DNA of 64,000 nucleotides from AP-15 sp963775875 (lineage in GTDB: Bacteria; Pseudomonadota; Alphaproteobacteria; ATCC43930; CGMCC-115725): NCBI GenBank assembly GCA_963775875.1, contig CAVZKP010000014.1, forward strand, positions 372,001-436,000, read 5' to 3'. Position 1 is the first letter of the stretch. Each line of letters begins with the position of its first letter. This document shows, piece after piece, positions 16,285-25,162 of the stretch. The translations under genes were made by a program, and so were the position numbers. Under the pieces are notes generated by a model. It ran no database searches. It was not told where the DNA came from and worked only from the letters and a program-made list of their open reading frames with translations.

Positions 16285-18678
16285 TCAGCTGGGCGGGGTT
16301 GCGGTCGGCTGCGGCGGCAGGGCGTTGGTGTCGGTGCGCGGCACGATCGCCCAGCTCGGCAGCAGGTCGAAGGCGCTGCCCGACACCGCGGCCGGCGAAT
16401 TGACGATGGCGTAGACATTGGTCTTCCACCATTGCCAGGCCGGGGCCGCACCGGCGGCGCCCTCGTCGACCAGCATGGCCAGACCGGGCGTCGCCCACAC
16501 CTCGCGTCCCTGGTTGAACAGATTGGCGGCGAAATAGGCCGGCAGCCCGCCATCGCTCTCATTGCCGTTGAGGTAGCTCGGCACGATCGCCGCTTCCATC
16601 GCCGGCCAGGTCGCAAAGAAGCCGCCGCCCTTCTGCTCGACCGGGGTCTGGTAGAAGGCCACCAGGTCAGGATAGCCCGAATTGTTGATCATCCCGAGCA
16701 GGTAGTTGCTGCTCCACAGATTGAGGGGCTGCGCGGCGAAGCCGAGTTCAGCGATGCGGCCGATGCTGTATTGCACATACCACTGCATCCATGGCGAGGT
16801 GAACGAGCCGACCACGCCCGGAACATAGGAGCCGCCAGCCTCGTTGGCCGCAACCGTGGCGCAGACCGGAACGTAGGCGGCGTCGCAATTGCTTTCCCAA
16901 TTGTGCAAGGCCGGCGGCTGGCCACTCTGGGGATCGAGCGGGGCCGCCTGGTTGATCGAGTACGCATTCCCGACCTTGCCGCCCCAGACCTTCTCGGCGG
17001 TGCCGTCATAGGCGGTGCCGGCAATCTGGAAGCCGCCCTCCCAGCGGGCCAGCGCGTCGTTCATCAGATAGGTGAAGTAGGTCTTTTCCGGGGCGCCGTC
17101 GGGGGCGGCGAAGGCCGCCTCGGCGCGGTTGCGCCCGACCCAGCCGGCGCCGCGCAACTGGTCGTTGATGCCGCCCTCCCGGCCGGTCGGGCCGCGGCCG
17201 CCCTGACCGAATTCGTTCGCCGCGGTGTCGGCGCCATTGTACAGGAAATTGCTGAACCCGGCCCAGGCATACATCATGTCGAGATACCAGGGGTCGCCGG
17301 TCAGGATGTATTGCGGATAGAACGCGGCCGGCTGGTGGGCGCCGTCGATCGACCAGGGCTGGTTCAGGTTGATCGGCCCGACGATGGTCACCTTGTCATG
17401 CGCGGTGGTGCCGGAATAGGTCAGGTTGGGGGCGTAGAGGGTCGGGCGGTCGGTGACCGAGACCACATGGCCGAGCCCGGTCGACGGGTCGAGCCCGGCC
17501 GGATCGGAGCGCAACAGGCGGCGGGTCGGGTCGCTCTCGCGGAAATCGCCGGGAAAGGCGCCGGCCAGGTCGGCCATGCCGAGCGCCATCTGGCGCAGCC
17601 GCCAATCGCCGGTATAGAGCCACAGCACCGTCCAATCGGGGTAGGGGCCGATATGCGGCCACTGGCCGCCGGTGCCCATGTCGTTCTGCCAATACGAGCC
17701 GTTATCCCACAGCCCGTCGTAGAGATCGTGGGGATAGTTGAGCCAGTTGTTGTCGGCGTAACTGGTGACGGTGGCCGCCGGAACCTGGATCGAGGTGTCG
17801 AAATTGGGCAGGAACCGGGTCGCTTCGAGATAGGCGAGGTTGTTGTCGATGTCGATCGCGGGCTGCGGCGTGCCGCCCAGCCAGAAGGTCCGGGTCCAGC
17901 GGGTGCGCGCCCAATGCTCCTTGGGATGGGTCGGCTGGTCGCCGCTCAGATCGGCGGTGTAGACGATGCTGTTGGCGCCGGTCAGGGTCAGCTTGTAGGC
18001 GAGGTCCTCGAGTTCGGTCGAGAGCCCGTTCTCGCCGATGGCGCGGACAAACACCTGATGCGTCGCCGGCCAGAAGGTCGCCTCGAAACGCGGCCGGAAC
18101 GGATGATAGCCATCGCCAAAGCCGATGTCGTATTTGCGGGCGGCGCTGTCGTCGCCGAGCAGGATGGTCTGCGCCACCGGACCCGAGGTCCACAGCTTAT
18201 AGTCGCCATTGCTCAGCATGGTGCGTGCGTCCACCGACTGGGTCACCCCGCCGGCGCCGGTCAGCATGATCCTAGCGTCGAACATGTATTGCATTTGCAG
18301 CATCTGCGCCCGGGTCAGCGGGGTGTTGTTGCCGGCGGTCTGGTTTTGAAAGGTCAGGGTGGCGATGCCGCTTGCCGGCAGGCTCGGGATCACCACCGCG
18401 ATCACCGCATACTCGACCGAGCCGTCGGGATAGCGGTTCTTGACGTCGGCCTGGGTGGCCAGCGGCGCGCCGTTGACCAGGACCTGCGGCTCGTTGGCGA
18501 TCACGCCCTCGACAAACGGCCGGCCGAACTGAAACGGATAATTGCTGACCGCAACCCCGCTCGCGTTCCGCACCGTGATCGTATCATTGACCCCGGAGGG
18601 GGATGAGGTGGCTGCAACAGCTCCTGTAATGTAAACAAAAAAGGCTACGGCAAGCGATAAATAACCATAGCGCAGCAT
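16285..18678 (-). CDS. Large secreted protein, PcRGLX/YetA-like (PL26-type) polysaccharide lyase candidate
   Basis: 797 residues. The signal peptide MLRYGYLSLAVAFFVYITGAVA is cut before ATSS. The first about 180 residues (ITVRNASGVAVSNYPFQFGR, NRYPDGSVEYAVIAVVIPSL) have the look of the RIFT-barrel domain that opens exo-rhamnogalacturonan-lyase-like proteins: a phrase announcing substituted adjectives of a polymer end, then D.S.. and strand repeats. A long helical middle and C-terminus rich in Trp/Tyr/Asn (WSIDGAHQPAAFYPQYILTG, WDNGSYWQNDMGTGGQWP) looks like an (alpha/alpha) toroid glycan-active core. No exact catalytic residues are assigned. RBS GAGGACGCC. It stands alone, without transporter or regulator genes beside it. 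Confidence 0.55.
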   Translation of the reverse strand: MLRYGYLSLAVAFFVYITGAVAATSSPSGVNDTITVRNASGVAVSNYPFQFGRPFVEGVIANEPQVLVNGAPLATQADVKNRYPDGSVEYAVIAVVIPSLPASGIATLTFQNQTAGNNTPLTRAQMLQMQYMFDARIMLTGAGGVTQSVDARTMLSNGDYKLWTSGPVAQTILLGDDSAARKYDIGFGDGYHPFRPRFEATFWPATHQVFVRAIGENGLSTELEDLAYKLTLTGANSIVYTADLSGDQPTHPKEHWARTRWTRTFWLGGTPQPAIDIDNNLAYLEATRFLPNFDTSIQVPAATVTSYADNNWLNYPHDLYDGLWDNGSYWQNDMGTGGQWPHIGPYPDWTVLWLYTGDWRLRQMALGMADLAGAFPGDFRESDPTRRLLRSDPAGLDPSTGLGHVVSVTDRPTLYAPNLTYSGTTAHDKVTIVGPINLNQPWSIDGAHQPAAFYPQYILTGDPWYLDMMYAWAGFSNFLYNGADTAANEFGQGGRGPTGREGGINDQLRGAGWVGRNRAEAAFAAPDGAPEKTYFTYLMNDALARWEGGFQIAGTAYDGTAEKVWGGKVGNAYSINQAAPLDPQSGQPPALHNWESNCDAAYVPVCATVAANEAGGSYVPGVVGSFTSPWMQWYVQYSIGRIAELGFAAQPLNLWSSNYLLGMINNSGYPDLVAFYQTPVEQKGGGFFATWPAMEAAIVPSYLNGNESDGGLPAYFAANLFNQGREVWATPGLAMLVDEGAAGAAPAWQWWKTNVYAIVNSPAAVSGSAFDLLPSWAIVPRTDTNALPPQPTATPPS

Positions 18679-19033
18679 GCTCGGCGTCCTCGATGGAATC
18701 CGACCTTATCCCCCGATTGTTGGCCGTTGCCGACAGAATTGAGAACAATAGTTAAATAAAAGGTTGACGTATAAATTGCCGATCGTTCGGTTATCGATCG
18801 AATATATTAGAGGTTAGAGAAGATTGTTGTTTAATACGTTTCGATCGGAAGAAGTTTCTTCCGTCCCAATCCGTGTGCGCACGGGCCACAGGCTGTCGGA
18901 CTGGGTGTTCAGCGGAACCAACACGGCAACGCAAATGCCGCCCAACGCTCGGCGGCAATGCGTGCGAACGAACCCACCCCGGTGGACCGGTCCGGTGACC
19001 GATCGCCGGGATGGAGGGCTGCCGAACCCGCTT
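18679..19033. other. Intergenic region with AT-rich promoter zone
   Basis: 355 bp without a supportable gene. The stretch 18735-18840 is clearly more AT-rich than its surroundings (GAATATATTAGAG, AATTAAATAAAAGG-like text). It lies directly upstream of the minus-strand PL26-like gene, so it is the likely promoter. A CGATCG dyad (18780-18800) is visible. Its meaning is not known. Confidence 0.4.
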
Positions 19034-19483
19034 TCAGAGACCCTGCGCCGGTGGCATCGGTCCCTCCGAGCGGCGGCGGCGTTCGGCCATGAACTCGTCG
19101 AACTCTACCTTGTCCTTGGCATGGCGCAGACGATCCAGGAATTCCATGAATTCGCGCTGCTCCTCCTCGAGCCGGCGCAGGGTTTGCTGCCGGTATTCGT
19201 CAAAGGCGCGGTTGCCAGTCGCGGATCGGGCCTGCCCGCCGCCCCCGCCACAACCCCACCGCTCGGCCGCGGCCTGCATCCGCCCCATCCGTTGCTGCAT
19301 TCGCTCCATGCGCCGCTGCCAGCGGGTACCGCCGCCCTGCACCCAGCATGCCATTCGTCCACTCCCTATCAAAAAACCGAGCACAACCAGGCCAAGCGGC
19401 CACCACAGGATAAAACTGAGCACCGTCAGGCCGATCCATGCCGGCTTGCCGATGTCGTCCAAATACGCCGTGAGGTGATGCAT
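19034..19483 (-). CDS. DUF2852 domain-containing membrane protein
   Basis: 149 residues. An N-terminal segment with AWIGLTVLSFILWWPLGLVV and LGFLIGSG forms one or two membrane spans. A basic, methionine-rich linker (RRMERMQQRMGRMQ) follows, then a glycine stretch and a helical tail with FDEYRQQTLRRLEEEQREFM and EFLDRLRHAKDKVEFDEFMAE. This order, including FDEYR.ETLRRLE.E..EF..FL..LR.AKDK.EFD.FM, is the DUF2852 signature common in Alphaproteobacteria. Inner-membrane protein of unknown role. The tail is predicted coiled coil. Confidence 0.88.
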   Translation of the reverse strand: MHHLTAYLDDIGKPAWIGLTVLSFILWWPLGLVVLGFLIGSGRMACWVQGGGTRWQRRMERMQQRMGRMQAAAERWGCGGGGGQARSATGNRAFDEYRQQTLRRLEEEQREFMEFLDRLRHAKDKVEFDEFMAERRRRSEGPMPPAQGL

Positions 19484-19550
19484 GGCCGCACCATGTAAAT
19501 GTATCTAACATTCACATAGCGGCAGGCGGAGCGCTTGTCAAGCGCCGGCG

Positions 19551-20207
19551 TCAGCGCTCCGGCTCGGCCGCTTCGGCGATAATGCCGAGGCCGCGCAGAT
19601 AGATCAGCATTGCTGCCTCCAGCAGATCTTCGGGGGTCATCGGCAGCCGCCGCCGTCCGCCGTCGCCGCGGGCGAACAGCGAAGCGATACCGTGTGACAA
19701 TGCCCAAATATGCAGACTCATCATCAGCGCCGGCGGACGCTTTTCCTGCGCCAGACGCCCACACAGAGTTTCCGAGGCATGACGCAGCACGGCAAAGCTC
19801 CGGTCGGCGGCCTGACGCAACTGTGGGTCGTCGTCCAACGATAGCCCGGCCTCGAACATCGCCGAGTGATAGGCGGGTTCGTCACGGGCAAAGGCGAGGT
19901 AGGCGCGGCCGATATTCTCGAAAGCGGCAAAGGGTTCGGGTCGTCCGTCGTTCCAGGCACGCTCAAGATGCGCCGCAAACAATTCGAAGCCGCGGCGAGC
20001 GACATCGGTGATCAGCGCGTCGCGGTCACGGAAATGACGGTAGGGCGCCGCTGAACTGACCCCCGCCGAGCGCGCGGCGTCGGCAAAAGTGAACCCGCCT
20101 GGTCCTTTTTTGGCGATCAAGTCGAGTGCTGCCTGGATCAGCGCCTCGCGCAGATTGCCATGGTGATAGCCGCGGCGTCCGTCCGGCCCTCGGCCCCATC
20201 CGCTCAT
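19551..20207 (-). CDS. TetR/AcrR family transcriptional regulator with WHG-type C-terminal domain
   Basis: 218 residues. The N-terminal HTH reads YHHGNLREALIQAALDLIAK and FTFADAARSAGVSSAAPYRH, with FRDRDALI as the end of the domain. The YHHGNLR opening and the SSAAPYRHF recognition helix are typical of the TetR group with a WHG C-terminal domain (about 85-200). It probably represses a nearby or distant efflux or metabolic gene on binding a ligand. The divergent neighbour is a metallophosphoesterase 400 bp away. No palindromic operator was recognised. Confidence 0.92.
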   Translation of the reverse strand: MSGWGRGPDGRRGYHHGNLREALIQAALDLIAKKGPGGFTFADAARSAGVSSAAPYRHFRDRDALITDVARRGFELFAAHLERAWNDGRPEPFAAFENIGRAYLAFARDEPAYHSAMFEAGLSLDDDPQLRQAADRSFAVLRHASETLCGRLAQEKRPPALMMSLHIWALSHGIASLFARGDGGRRRLPMTPEDLLEAAMLIYLRGLGIIAEAAEPER

Positions 20208-20604
20208 CGATCCGACCAGCTCATGTGAAGCGCTTTTACATCAATTCGCTGCCGAAGAGCAGAAGCAATCATCCGCAGCACCGTTTGTTCCAGCTCACAT
20301 CGGGCCAGGTTGCTGGCAAGAGCGGCAATGGCCTTTCTCCGCCGCCTCTTCTAATCGGCGATGGCATCGCCCGAAACGCGACTGGCCGCTGCAGCGACGC
20401 GGCCCACGTCTTCCGGTTGCTGACGAAAGCCGGGGGCTGGGGCGGCGTCGACGCCGATCGGTCTGATATTGTTCTCGGCGCCGCGCGAGAGATCAACTGC
20501 GCCCTGCTGCGCCCGCCCGACTGGAGCGGTATTCTGTTCGGCGGAATCGGGCTCGGGCTGATCCATACCGGTATCGACCAGGGCACGAAAATTGGCCTGC
20601 AAGC
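20208..20604. other. Intergenic region between TetR and phosphoesterase genes
   Basis: About 400 bp. A minus-strand frame 20351-20602 (83 codons, fairly coding-like codon use) and a plus-strand frame across the same bases both lack family resemblance and convincing ribosome binding sites. It may hold promoters for both divergent genes. No repeat was seen. Confidence 0.4.
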
Positions 20605-21105
20605 ATGACCGTCTTCTTCACCAGCGATACGCATTTCGGGCATGGCGGAGCCCTCGGGCTCTATCGCCGGCCATTTGCCTCGGTCGCGGCGATGAATACG
20701 GCCCTGATCGAGCGCTGGAACGAAGCGGTCGGAGCGGATGACGAGGTCTGGCACCTCGGCGATTTCGCCATTCGCCAGCTGGTGGCGGTATCGGCGGACT
20801 TCCTCGCCCGGCTGCACGGCAGAAAGCACCTTGTCGCAGGCAACAACGATCCTCCGACGGTGATGGCGCTAGATGGCTGGGCCAGCGTACAGTCCTATAT
20901 CGAAATCACGACCGACGGCGTTTCGCTCGTCCTTTGTCATTACCCGTTCCGCAGCTGGCGGGGCATGAACAAAGGCTGGCTCAATCTGCACGGCCACAGC
21001 CATGGAAGGATGCAGCCGCAACCGAGGCAATACGACGTCGGCGTCGACGTCTGGGACTTTCGCCCGGTTCCCCTCGGCCAGATCGTGGCGAGCCGGCGGC
21101 GATGA
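20605..21105 (+). CDS. Metallophosphoesterase (calcineurin-like phosphatase)
   Basis: 166 residues with the metal-binding series of calcineurin-like phosphoesterases: FTSDTHFGH (Asp and His), DEVWHLGDFA (Asp), LVAGNND (Asn), LCHYPF (His) and LHGHSHG (two His). Short length and the final HGHSHG match the small YfcE/UPF0025-like or phage-type phosphoesterases. Substrates are phosphodiesters or phosphomonoesters, and the specific one is unknown. Start: ATG at 20605. Confidence 0.88.
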   Translation: MTVFFTSDTHFGHGGALGLYRRPFASVAAMNTALIERWNEAVGADDEVWHLGDFAIRQLVAVSADFLARLHGRKHLVAGNNDPPTVMALDGWASVQSYIEITTDGVSLVLCHYPFRSWRGMNKGWLNLHGHSHGRMQPQPRQYDVGVDVWDFRPVPLGQIVASRRR

Positions 21106-21378
21106 CCCGTTTGGCCCGAGATGGCACCCGTGACGGGAGCAAAAGCGCTACAACTTAACCTTAACAACTAGGAATCAGATTCCACCGCCACGATGTTGAC
21201 ACACGGCCGCCACAAAGCCACGCTTTCGAGGGTACTTTCGCTTCCTTCCGCCAACTCGAACGGTCTGCCAACGTTTCCGGCGGCCACATTGGACAATGGT
21301 AGAGGCATCCTCGGCATAACAATTTCCCTGAGATAGAACAAAAGAATCTGACCGCCCCGGTCGATGGAGGAAAAGTTC

Positions 21379-22794
21379 ATGAAGATCAGCCGATATCTCA
21401 CAATAAGTGCCACAGTAGCTGGCAGCCTGCTCCTCGTTGCCATTGCCACCGGTCTTTGGGAACCATTAGCCAAAGCGGATGGCGGCGGTCAACGGCAGGG
21501 TCCGAGCTTTGCAGTCGATCCCTTCTGGCCAAAACCGCTGCCTGCACCGATCGGCAGCGATGGCGTGGCGCATACCTGGGTGACCGGCGAGATTGCCGGG
21601 AGCTGCATGGACAAGTTTGACAATGTCTACACCTTCAACCGGGGTTGGGAGGTCGGCGTAACCATTGGCGGGGTTCTTCAAGGAAATGAATCAGGGGCGA
21701 TCGTCGGCCAGGACGCCTCTGCCTCGGCCATCCCCTCGCCCCCGGTCGTCGCCTATGACGGCGAAGGCGATACCGTTGCCGGGTGGGGCGATCCGAGCCT
21801 GATCCAAACTGGGGCCGATTACGGTTACGCGGCATATTTGCCTCACGGCGCGCATGGCTGCTTTGTCGATTACCGAGGCAATATCTGGTTCGGCGGCAAC
21901 GGCGACGGGGTCGTGCAAGAGTACAACCCCCAAGCCGCCAATGCGGAAGGTGCCGCTGCCACTTATGTGATGCAGATCGGCACTAAGGGCGTCTGCGACG
22001 GATTGCAGACCAACAGCAATCCGTTCAGCTCCTGCGGCGAGACCAACTCCTATAACACAAGCCACAATTTGCTGAACGAACCCGCGGACATCGCGGTCGA
22101 TCCGCTGCCCGATGCGTTTACCGGCAAAAAGGGCGATATCTACATTGCCGATGGTTACGGCAACCATCGTATCGTCGTGTTCGACGCCAACGGCAACTAT
22201 CTGCGGCAATGGGGTAAGGCCTGCACGCATGACGGCGAGGATTGCCCGGGAGGCACCTTTGGAGCTACCGGCGGCGGTCATCCGCATTGCGTCGTGCTGG
22301 GCAATGACGGCTTTATTTACGTCTGCGACCGCCCCAATGACCGGATTCAAGTTTTCGCGCGGACTTGTGGCGCTCCGTCGACAACGAGCGATCCGCAACC
22401 AATGTGCGCCCCGACTCGAATTATCAATATCGATCAGTTCCCAACCGCAACCGCAGCGAAGCGTAAGGCAATCCTGCTTGCCGGCACCCGGGGCGACGAT
22501 ATGGATTTCTGGCCTAATATCGACTACCTAGCCAGCAAGAGCCCGACCAGCCAAAAGGACATCGTCGATGTCGATCTCGGCAACGACAATACCTGGTTGA
22601 TAAACAAGGCCAGCGGGCTGGTGTTCGGCGCGCTCGGTTCTTGCGGCATCGCCCCGTGCCCCGGCCACAATGCCGGTCATTTTGCCTTCGGCCACACCAC
22701 GACCGTCGACTCCAAAGGCAATATCTATGTCGCAGAGACGATCACCGGCCGCCGTATCCAAAAATTCGTTCCGATGAACGGGCTGCAATATTAG
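21379..22794 (+). CDS. Secreted NHL-repeat / six-bladed beta-propeller protein
   Basis: 471 residues from the ATG at 21379 (GGAGGAAAAG upstream). The signal peptide MKISRYLTISATVAGSLLLV ends near residue 33 (LAKA). NHL-type blades are visible as DKFDNVYTFNRG, VDYRGNIWFGGN, GDIYIADGYGNHRIVVFD, NDGFIYVCDRPNDRIQVF and DSKGNIYVAETITGRRIQKF. Several paired cysteines (CTHDGEDC, CGAPSTTSDPQPMC, CGIAPC) suggest disulfides, in keeping with export. No catalytic residue is assigned, so it may bind or process an exported ligand. A HupE/UreJ-like gene follows 79 bp downstream on the same strand. Confidence 0.85.
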   Translation: MKISRYLTISATVAGSLLLVAIATGLWEPLAKADGGGQRQGPSFAVDPFWPKPLPAPIGSDGVAHTWVTGEIAGSCMDKFDNVYTFNRGWEVGVTIGGVLQGNESGAIVGQDASASAIPSPPVVAYDGEGDTVAGWGDPSLIQTGADYGYAAYLPHGAHGCFVDYRGNIWFGGNGDGVVQEYNPQAANAEGAAATYVMQIGTKGVCDGLQTNSNPFSSCGETNSYNTSHNLLNEPADIAVDPLPDAFTGKKGDIYIADGYGNHRIVVFDANGNYLRQWGKACTHDGEDCPGGTFGATGGGHPHCVVLGNDGFIYVCDRPNDRIQVFARTCGAPSTTSDPQPMCAPTRIINIDQFPTATAAKRKAILLAGTRGDDMDFWPNIDYLASKSPTSQKDIVDVDLGNDNTWLINKASGLVFGALGSCGIAPCPGHNAGHFAFGHTTTVDSKGNIYVAETITGRRIQKFVPMNGLQY

Positions 22795-22873
22795 AGGTAT
22801 TATCGAGCCGCTGCGGCAGCGATCGGGGAATGACTTCCGGTCGCTGCCGTCGCCGGCGCCGGAGCCACCGACG

Positions 22874-24202
22874 ATGCTGAGGCGTTGGATCGGGTTTGCC
22901 GCAGGTTGGCTGCTGTTGGCGAAGCTCGCCTTGGCGCCGGCCGTGGCGCACGATCTTCCGCTCGATCGGTTCATGAATGGCTTTGTCCGGATCGAGCCCC
23001 ATCAGGCAGACCTAGTGATCCGCGTCCCATTGGATTTGCTGCGTCCGGTGCAGTTTCCGATCATTCGCGGCCATTACGATCCGGCCGCATCGGGGCCGGC
23101 AATCAAGGCGGCGCTCGATGCTCTCAACAACGATATCATGCTGTCGGAGGACGGGCGGCGCCTGTCGCCATCGAGCGCCACGGGAAGCCTGGCGCCGCTG
23201 TCGGATCGCTCGTTCGAGGATTTCCACCGCGCGGTCGCTCAAATCGCCTCCGCGCCGGCGCCGGACAGCGAGATTTCCTATGAGCTCGGCTACCTCGACG
23301 TTCATTTTATCTATCCGATCGCCTCACCCAAATCCGTCTTCGCGCTCGAGAGCGTCGTCGCCGCGGATCTGGGCAATTCCGTCAAGCTCGCCCTCCGCTT
23401 CACCCCCCTCGACGGTTCCACTCGCGCGATGATGATCTCCGGGGGATCGGGCCGCGTGCGCCTCGACCCGACCTGGTACGAGGCGTCGTTAGGCTTCGTC
23501 AAACTCGGAATCGAGCATATTTTGAGCGGCGTTGACCATATGTTGTTTCTGCTTTGCCTGGTCATTCCGTTCCGCCGAGTGAAGCCGCTTATTCCAGTGA
23601 TCACCGCCTTTACCCTGGGCCATTCCATTACCCTGATCGGCACCGCCTACCACCTTGCCCCGGTCGGAAGCTGGTTTCCGCCCTTTGTCGAAGCGGCCAT
23701 CGCCGCGTCGATTTTCTACATGGCGCTCGAAAATATCGTCGGTGCCAACCTTCGGCGGCGCTGGATCATCGCCGCACTGTTCGGCCTGGTTCACGGATTC
23801 GGATTCGCTGATGCCCTCAGAGAGCAGCTGCAGTTCGCCGGTTCGTACCTGCTCGTCTCCCTGCTGTCCTTCAACATCGGGATCGAGATCGGACAGCTCG
23901 CGGTTCTGTGCGCCGTGGTTCCCGCGCTTGCCCTGCTCTTCCGCGGCGCCATGTCCGGACGGATGGGGATCATCGTGCTATCGGCGATTGTGGCGCATAT
24001 CGCGTGGCACTGGATGATCGACCGCGGCGAGATCTTCTGGCAGACCCCATGGCCGCAACTGACAGAGTCGGGATTGATGATCCTGGCGCGTTGGACCCTG
24101 GCTCTAGCGCTGGCAGTAGCCGCCGCCAACTTCTTCTCGAATTGGGTCGACCGCAAACGGCCCCGGCTGGCCGCGCCGCACGCGATACAGGCCAAGAAGT
24201 GA
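22874..24202 (+). CDS. HupE/UreJ family-2 membrane protein
   Basis: 442 residues. Signal peptide (to AVA, residue 25), an exported N-terminal domain of about 180 residues (VRIEPHQADLVIRVPLDLLR), then about seven membrane spans beginning with GFVKLGIEHILSGVDHMLFL. The His residues in GIEHILSGVDH and in ITAFTLGHSITL and FGLVHGFGFAD are conserved in HupE/UreJ-2 and may bind a metal. HupE and UreJ proteins are associated with nickel uptake for hydrogenase or urease. A hydrogenase-like module lies at the far right of this window, not adjacent. The PF13795-type branch is of uncertain function. Confidence 0.85.
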   Translation: MLRRWIGFAAGWLLLAKLALAPAVAHDLPLDRFMNGFVRIEPHQADLVIRVPLDLLRPVQFPIIRGHYDPAASGPAIKAALDALNNDIMLSEDGRRLSPSSATGSLAPLSDRSFEDFHRAVAQIASAPAPDSEISYELGYLDVHFIYPIASPKSVFALESVVAADLGNSVKLALRFTPLDGSTRAMMISGGSGRVRLDPTWYEASLGFVKLGIEHILSGVDHMLFLLCLVIPFRRVKPLIPVITAFTLGHSITLIGTAYHLAPVGSWFPPFVEAAIAASIFYMALENIVGANLRRRWIIAALFGLVHGFGFADALREQLQFAGSYLLVSLLSFNIGIEIGQLAVLCAVVPALALLFRGAMSGRMGIIVLSAIVAHIAWHWMIDRGEIFWQTPWPQLTESGLMILARWTLALALAVAAANFFSNWVDRKRPRLAAPHAIQAKK

Positions 24203-24348
24203 TCGGGCAGCTCCGATCCTCCGCCCCCGCCGCCACGCACTCAACCTATAATGTTCCTTCAATATCAATCGGTTATTCTTCCGTCACGCGAAAGCAGGAA
24301 GCCAGGGGCGGCAAGGGCTCGAGCGGTCGCCCCCGGTTAGGCCGAAGG

Positions 24349-25002
24349 CTAGTCATGCGAGCGGGGTGCCCTGCTCAGCCGAACGGGCTGGCGTTCCCGG
24401 GGGCTCACCGGGCGCGAAGCTCGACTTCCAGGAACCGGGTGCGCCGCGACGATCAGGCGGTCGAGCGCGGCTTTCAATGCAGCCTCAATGACCGGCCGGC
24501 CCTCGACACGCTTCAGCAGCAACGCGGCGGCCTCGATCGTCGACAGCGCCTCGCGCCGGGGTTCGCGGCGGACCCGATTGTAATGTGACGGGCGCTGCGG
24601 ATCGAGCACTAGCCGGCGCAATTTGAGAAGCCATGGGTTGCGCCACCATAGCGCTTTCGCTTCGCTCCAGCTGCCGTCGAGCAATATGGCGCCATCGAGG
24701 TCACGGAGCATCGCCTCCTGGTCCGGCGCGGCGGCGCCATGACGATCCAGCCCGACGACCTCACGCTGCAAGCCAAAGCTGGCCGGGCGCACCGAGCCGA
24801 GATAGAGCACCGCCCAGCGCCGCGGATCGGCGGGCCGGCCCAGCGCCCGAGCCAAATTCGGCCATGACAACCCGACCACCAGCTCGGCCCGGCGTAGCGT
24901 GATTGCTGTCAGGGCCGCCGTGGCCAACGCCTCCTTCTTCTCGCGCGGGTGCTGCAGAATCAGAATGAAGAGCCGGTTGTCGATCGCTTCGCCGCCTTCC
25001 AT
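24349..25002 (-). CDS. DTW domain-containing protein, putative tRNA-uridine aminocarboxypropyltransferase
   Basis: 217 residues from the ATG at 25002 (AGAGGA upstream). It opens with FILILQHPREKKEALATA, contains GLSWPNLARALG, then LLDGSWSEAKALWWRNPWLL, where DGSW replaces the name-giving D-T-W and sits before the conserved LRRLVLDP with SHYNRVRREPR. DTW proteins (TapT/TuaA) transfer the aminocarboxypropyl group from SAM to tRNA uridines. The N-terminal Cys cluster of some members is absent. The basic tail (RASRPVSPRERQPVRLSRAP) is unusual. It is transcribed away from GalU. Confidence 0.8.
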   Translation of the reverse strand: MEGGEAIDNRLFILILQHPREKKEALATAALTAITLRRAELVVGLSWPNLARALGRPADPRRWAVLYLGSVRPASFGLQREVVGLDRHGAAAPDQEAMLRDLDGAILLDGSWSEAKALWWRNPWLLKLRRLVLDPQRPSHYNRVRREPRREALSTIEAAALLLKRVEGRPVIEAALKAALDRLIVAAHPVPGSRASRPVSPRERQPVRLSRAPRSHD

Positions 25003-25162
25003 CTCGGTCCTCTTTTCGTCCGCCCAGGGTCCCGGTCGCCGCACATTTTCGGACGCTCTGGCTGCCCCGAACGTTAGCACGTCTGGCCACATAATTTGCC
25101 GGGCGGGGCGCGATGACGTAAATCTCGTTGTGAGGCCGCCGGAGCACATGATCGAGGGGCTT

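Noticed and set aside
16144..18606. 820-codon plus-strand frame opposite the PL26-like gene
   Set aside because: It is a GC-rich shadow on the antisense strand. The minus strand has a signal peptide, a ribosome site and plausible domains; the plus-strand text is dominated by Arg, Gly, Asp and Val without motifs.
18762..18800. TTGACG followed by AT-rich text as a sigma-70 promoter
   Set aside because: Spacing to a -10 box is not convincing, and the orientation does not serve a supported plus-strand gene.
20351..20602. Minus-strand open frame of 83 codons between the TetR and phosphoesterase genes
   Set aside because: Codon use is fairly coding-like, but there is no family resemblance, the ribosome site is weak and a plus-strand frame covers the same bases. 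Kept as intergenic.
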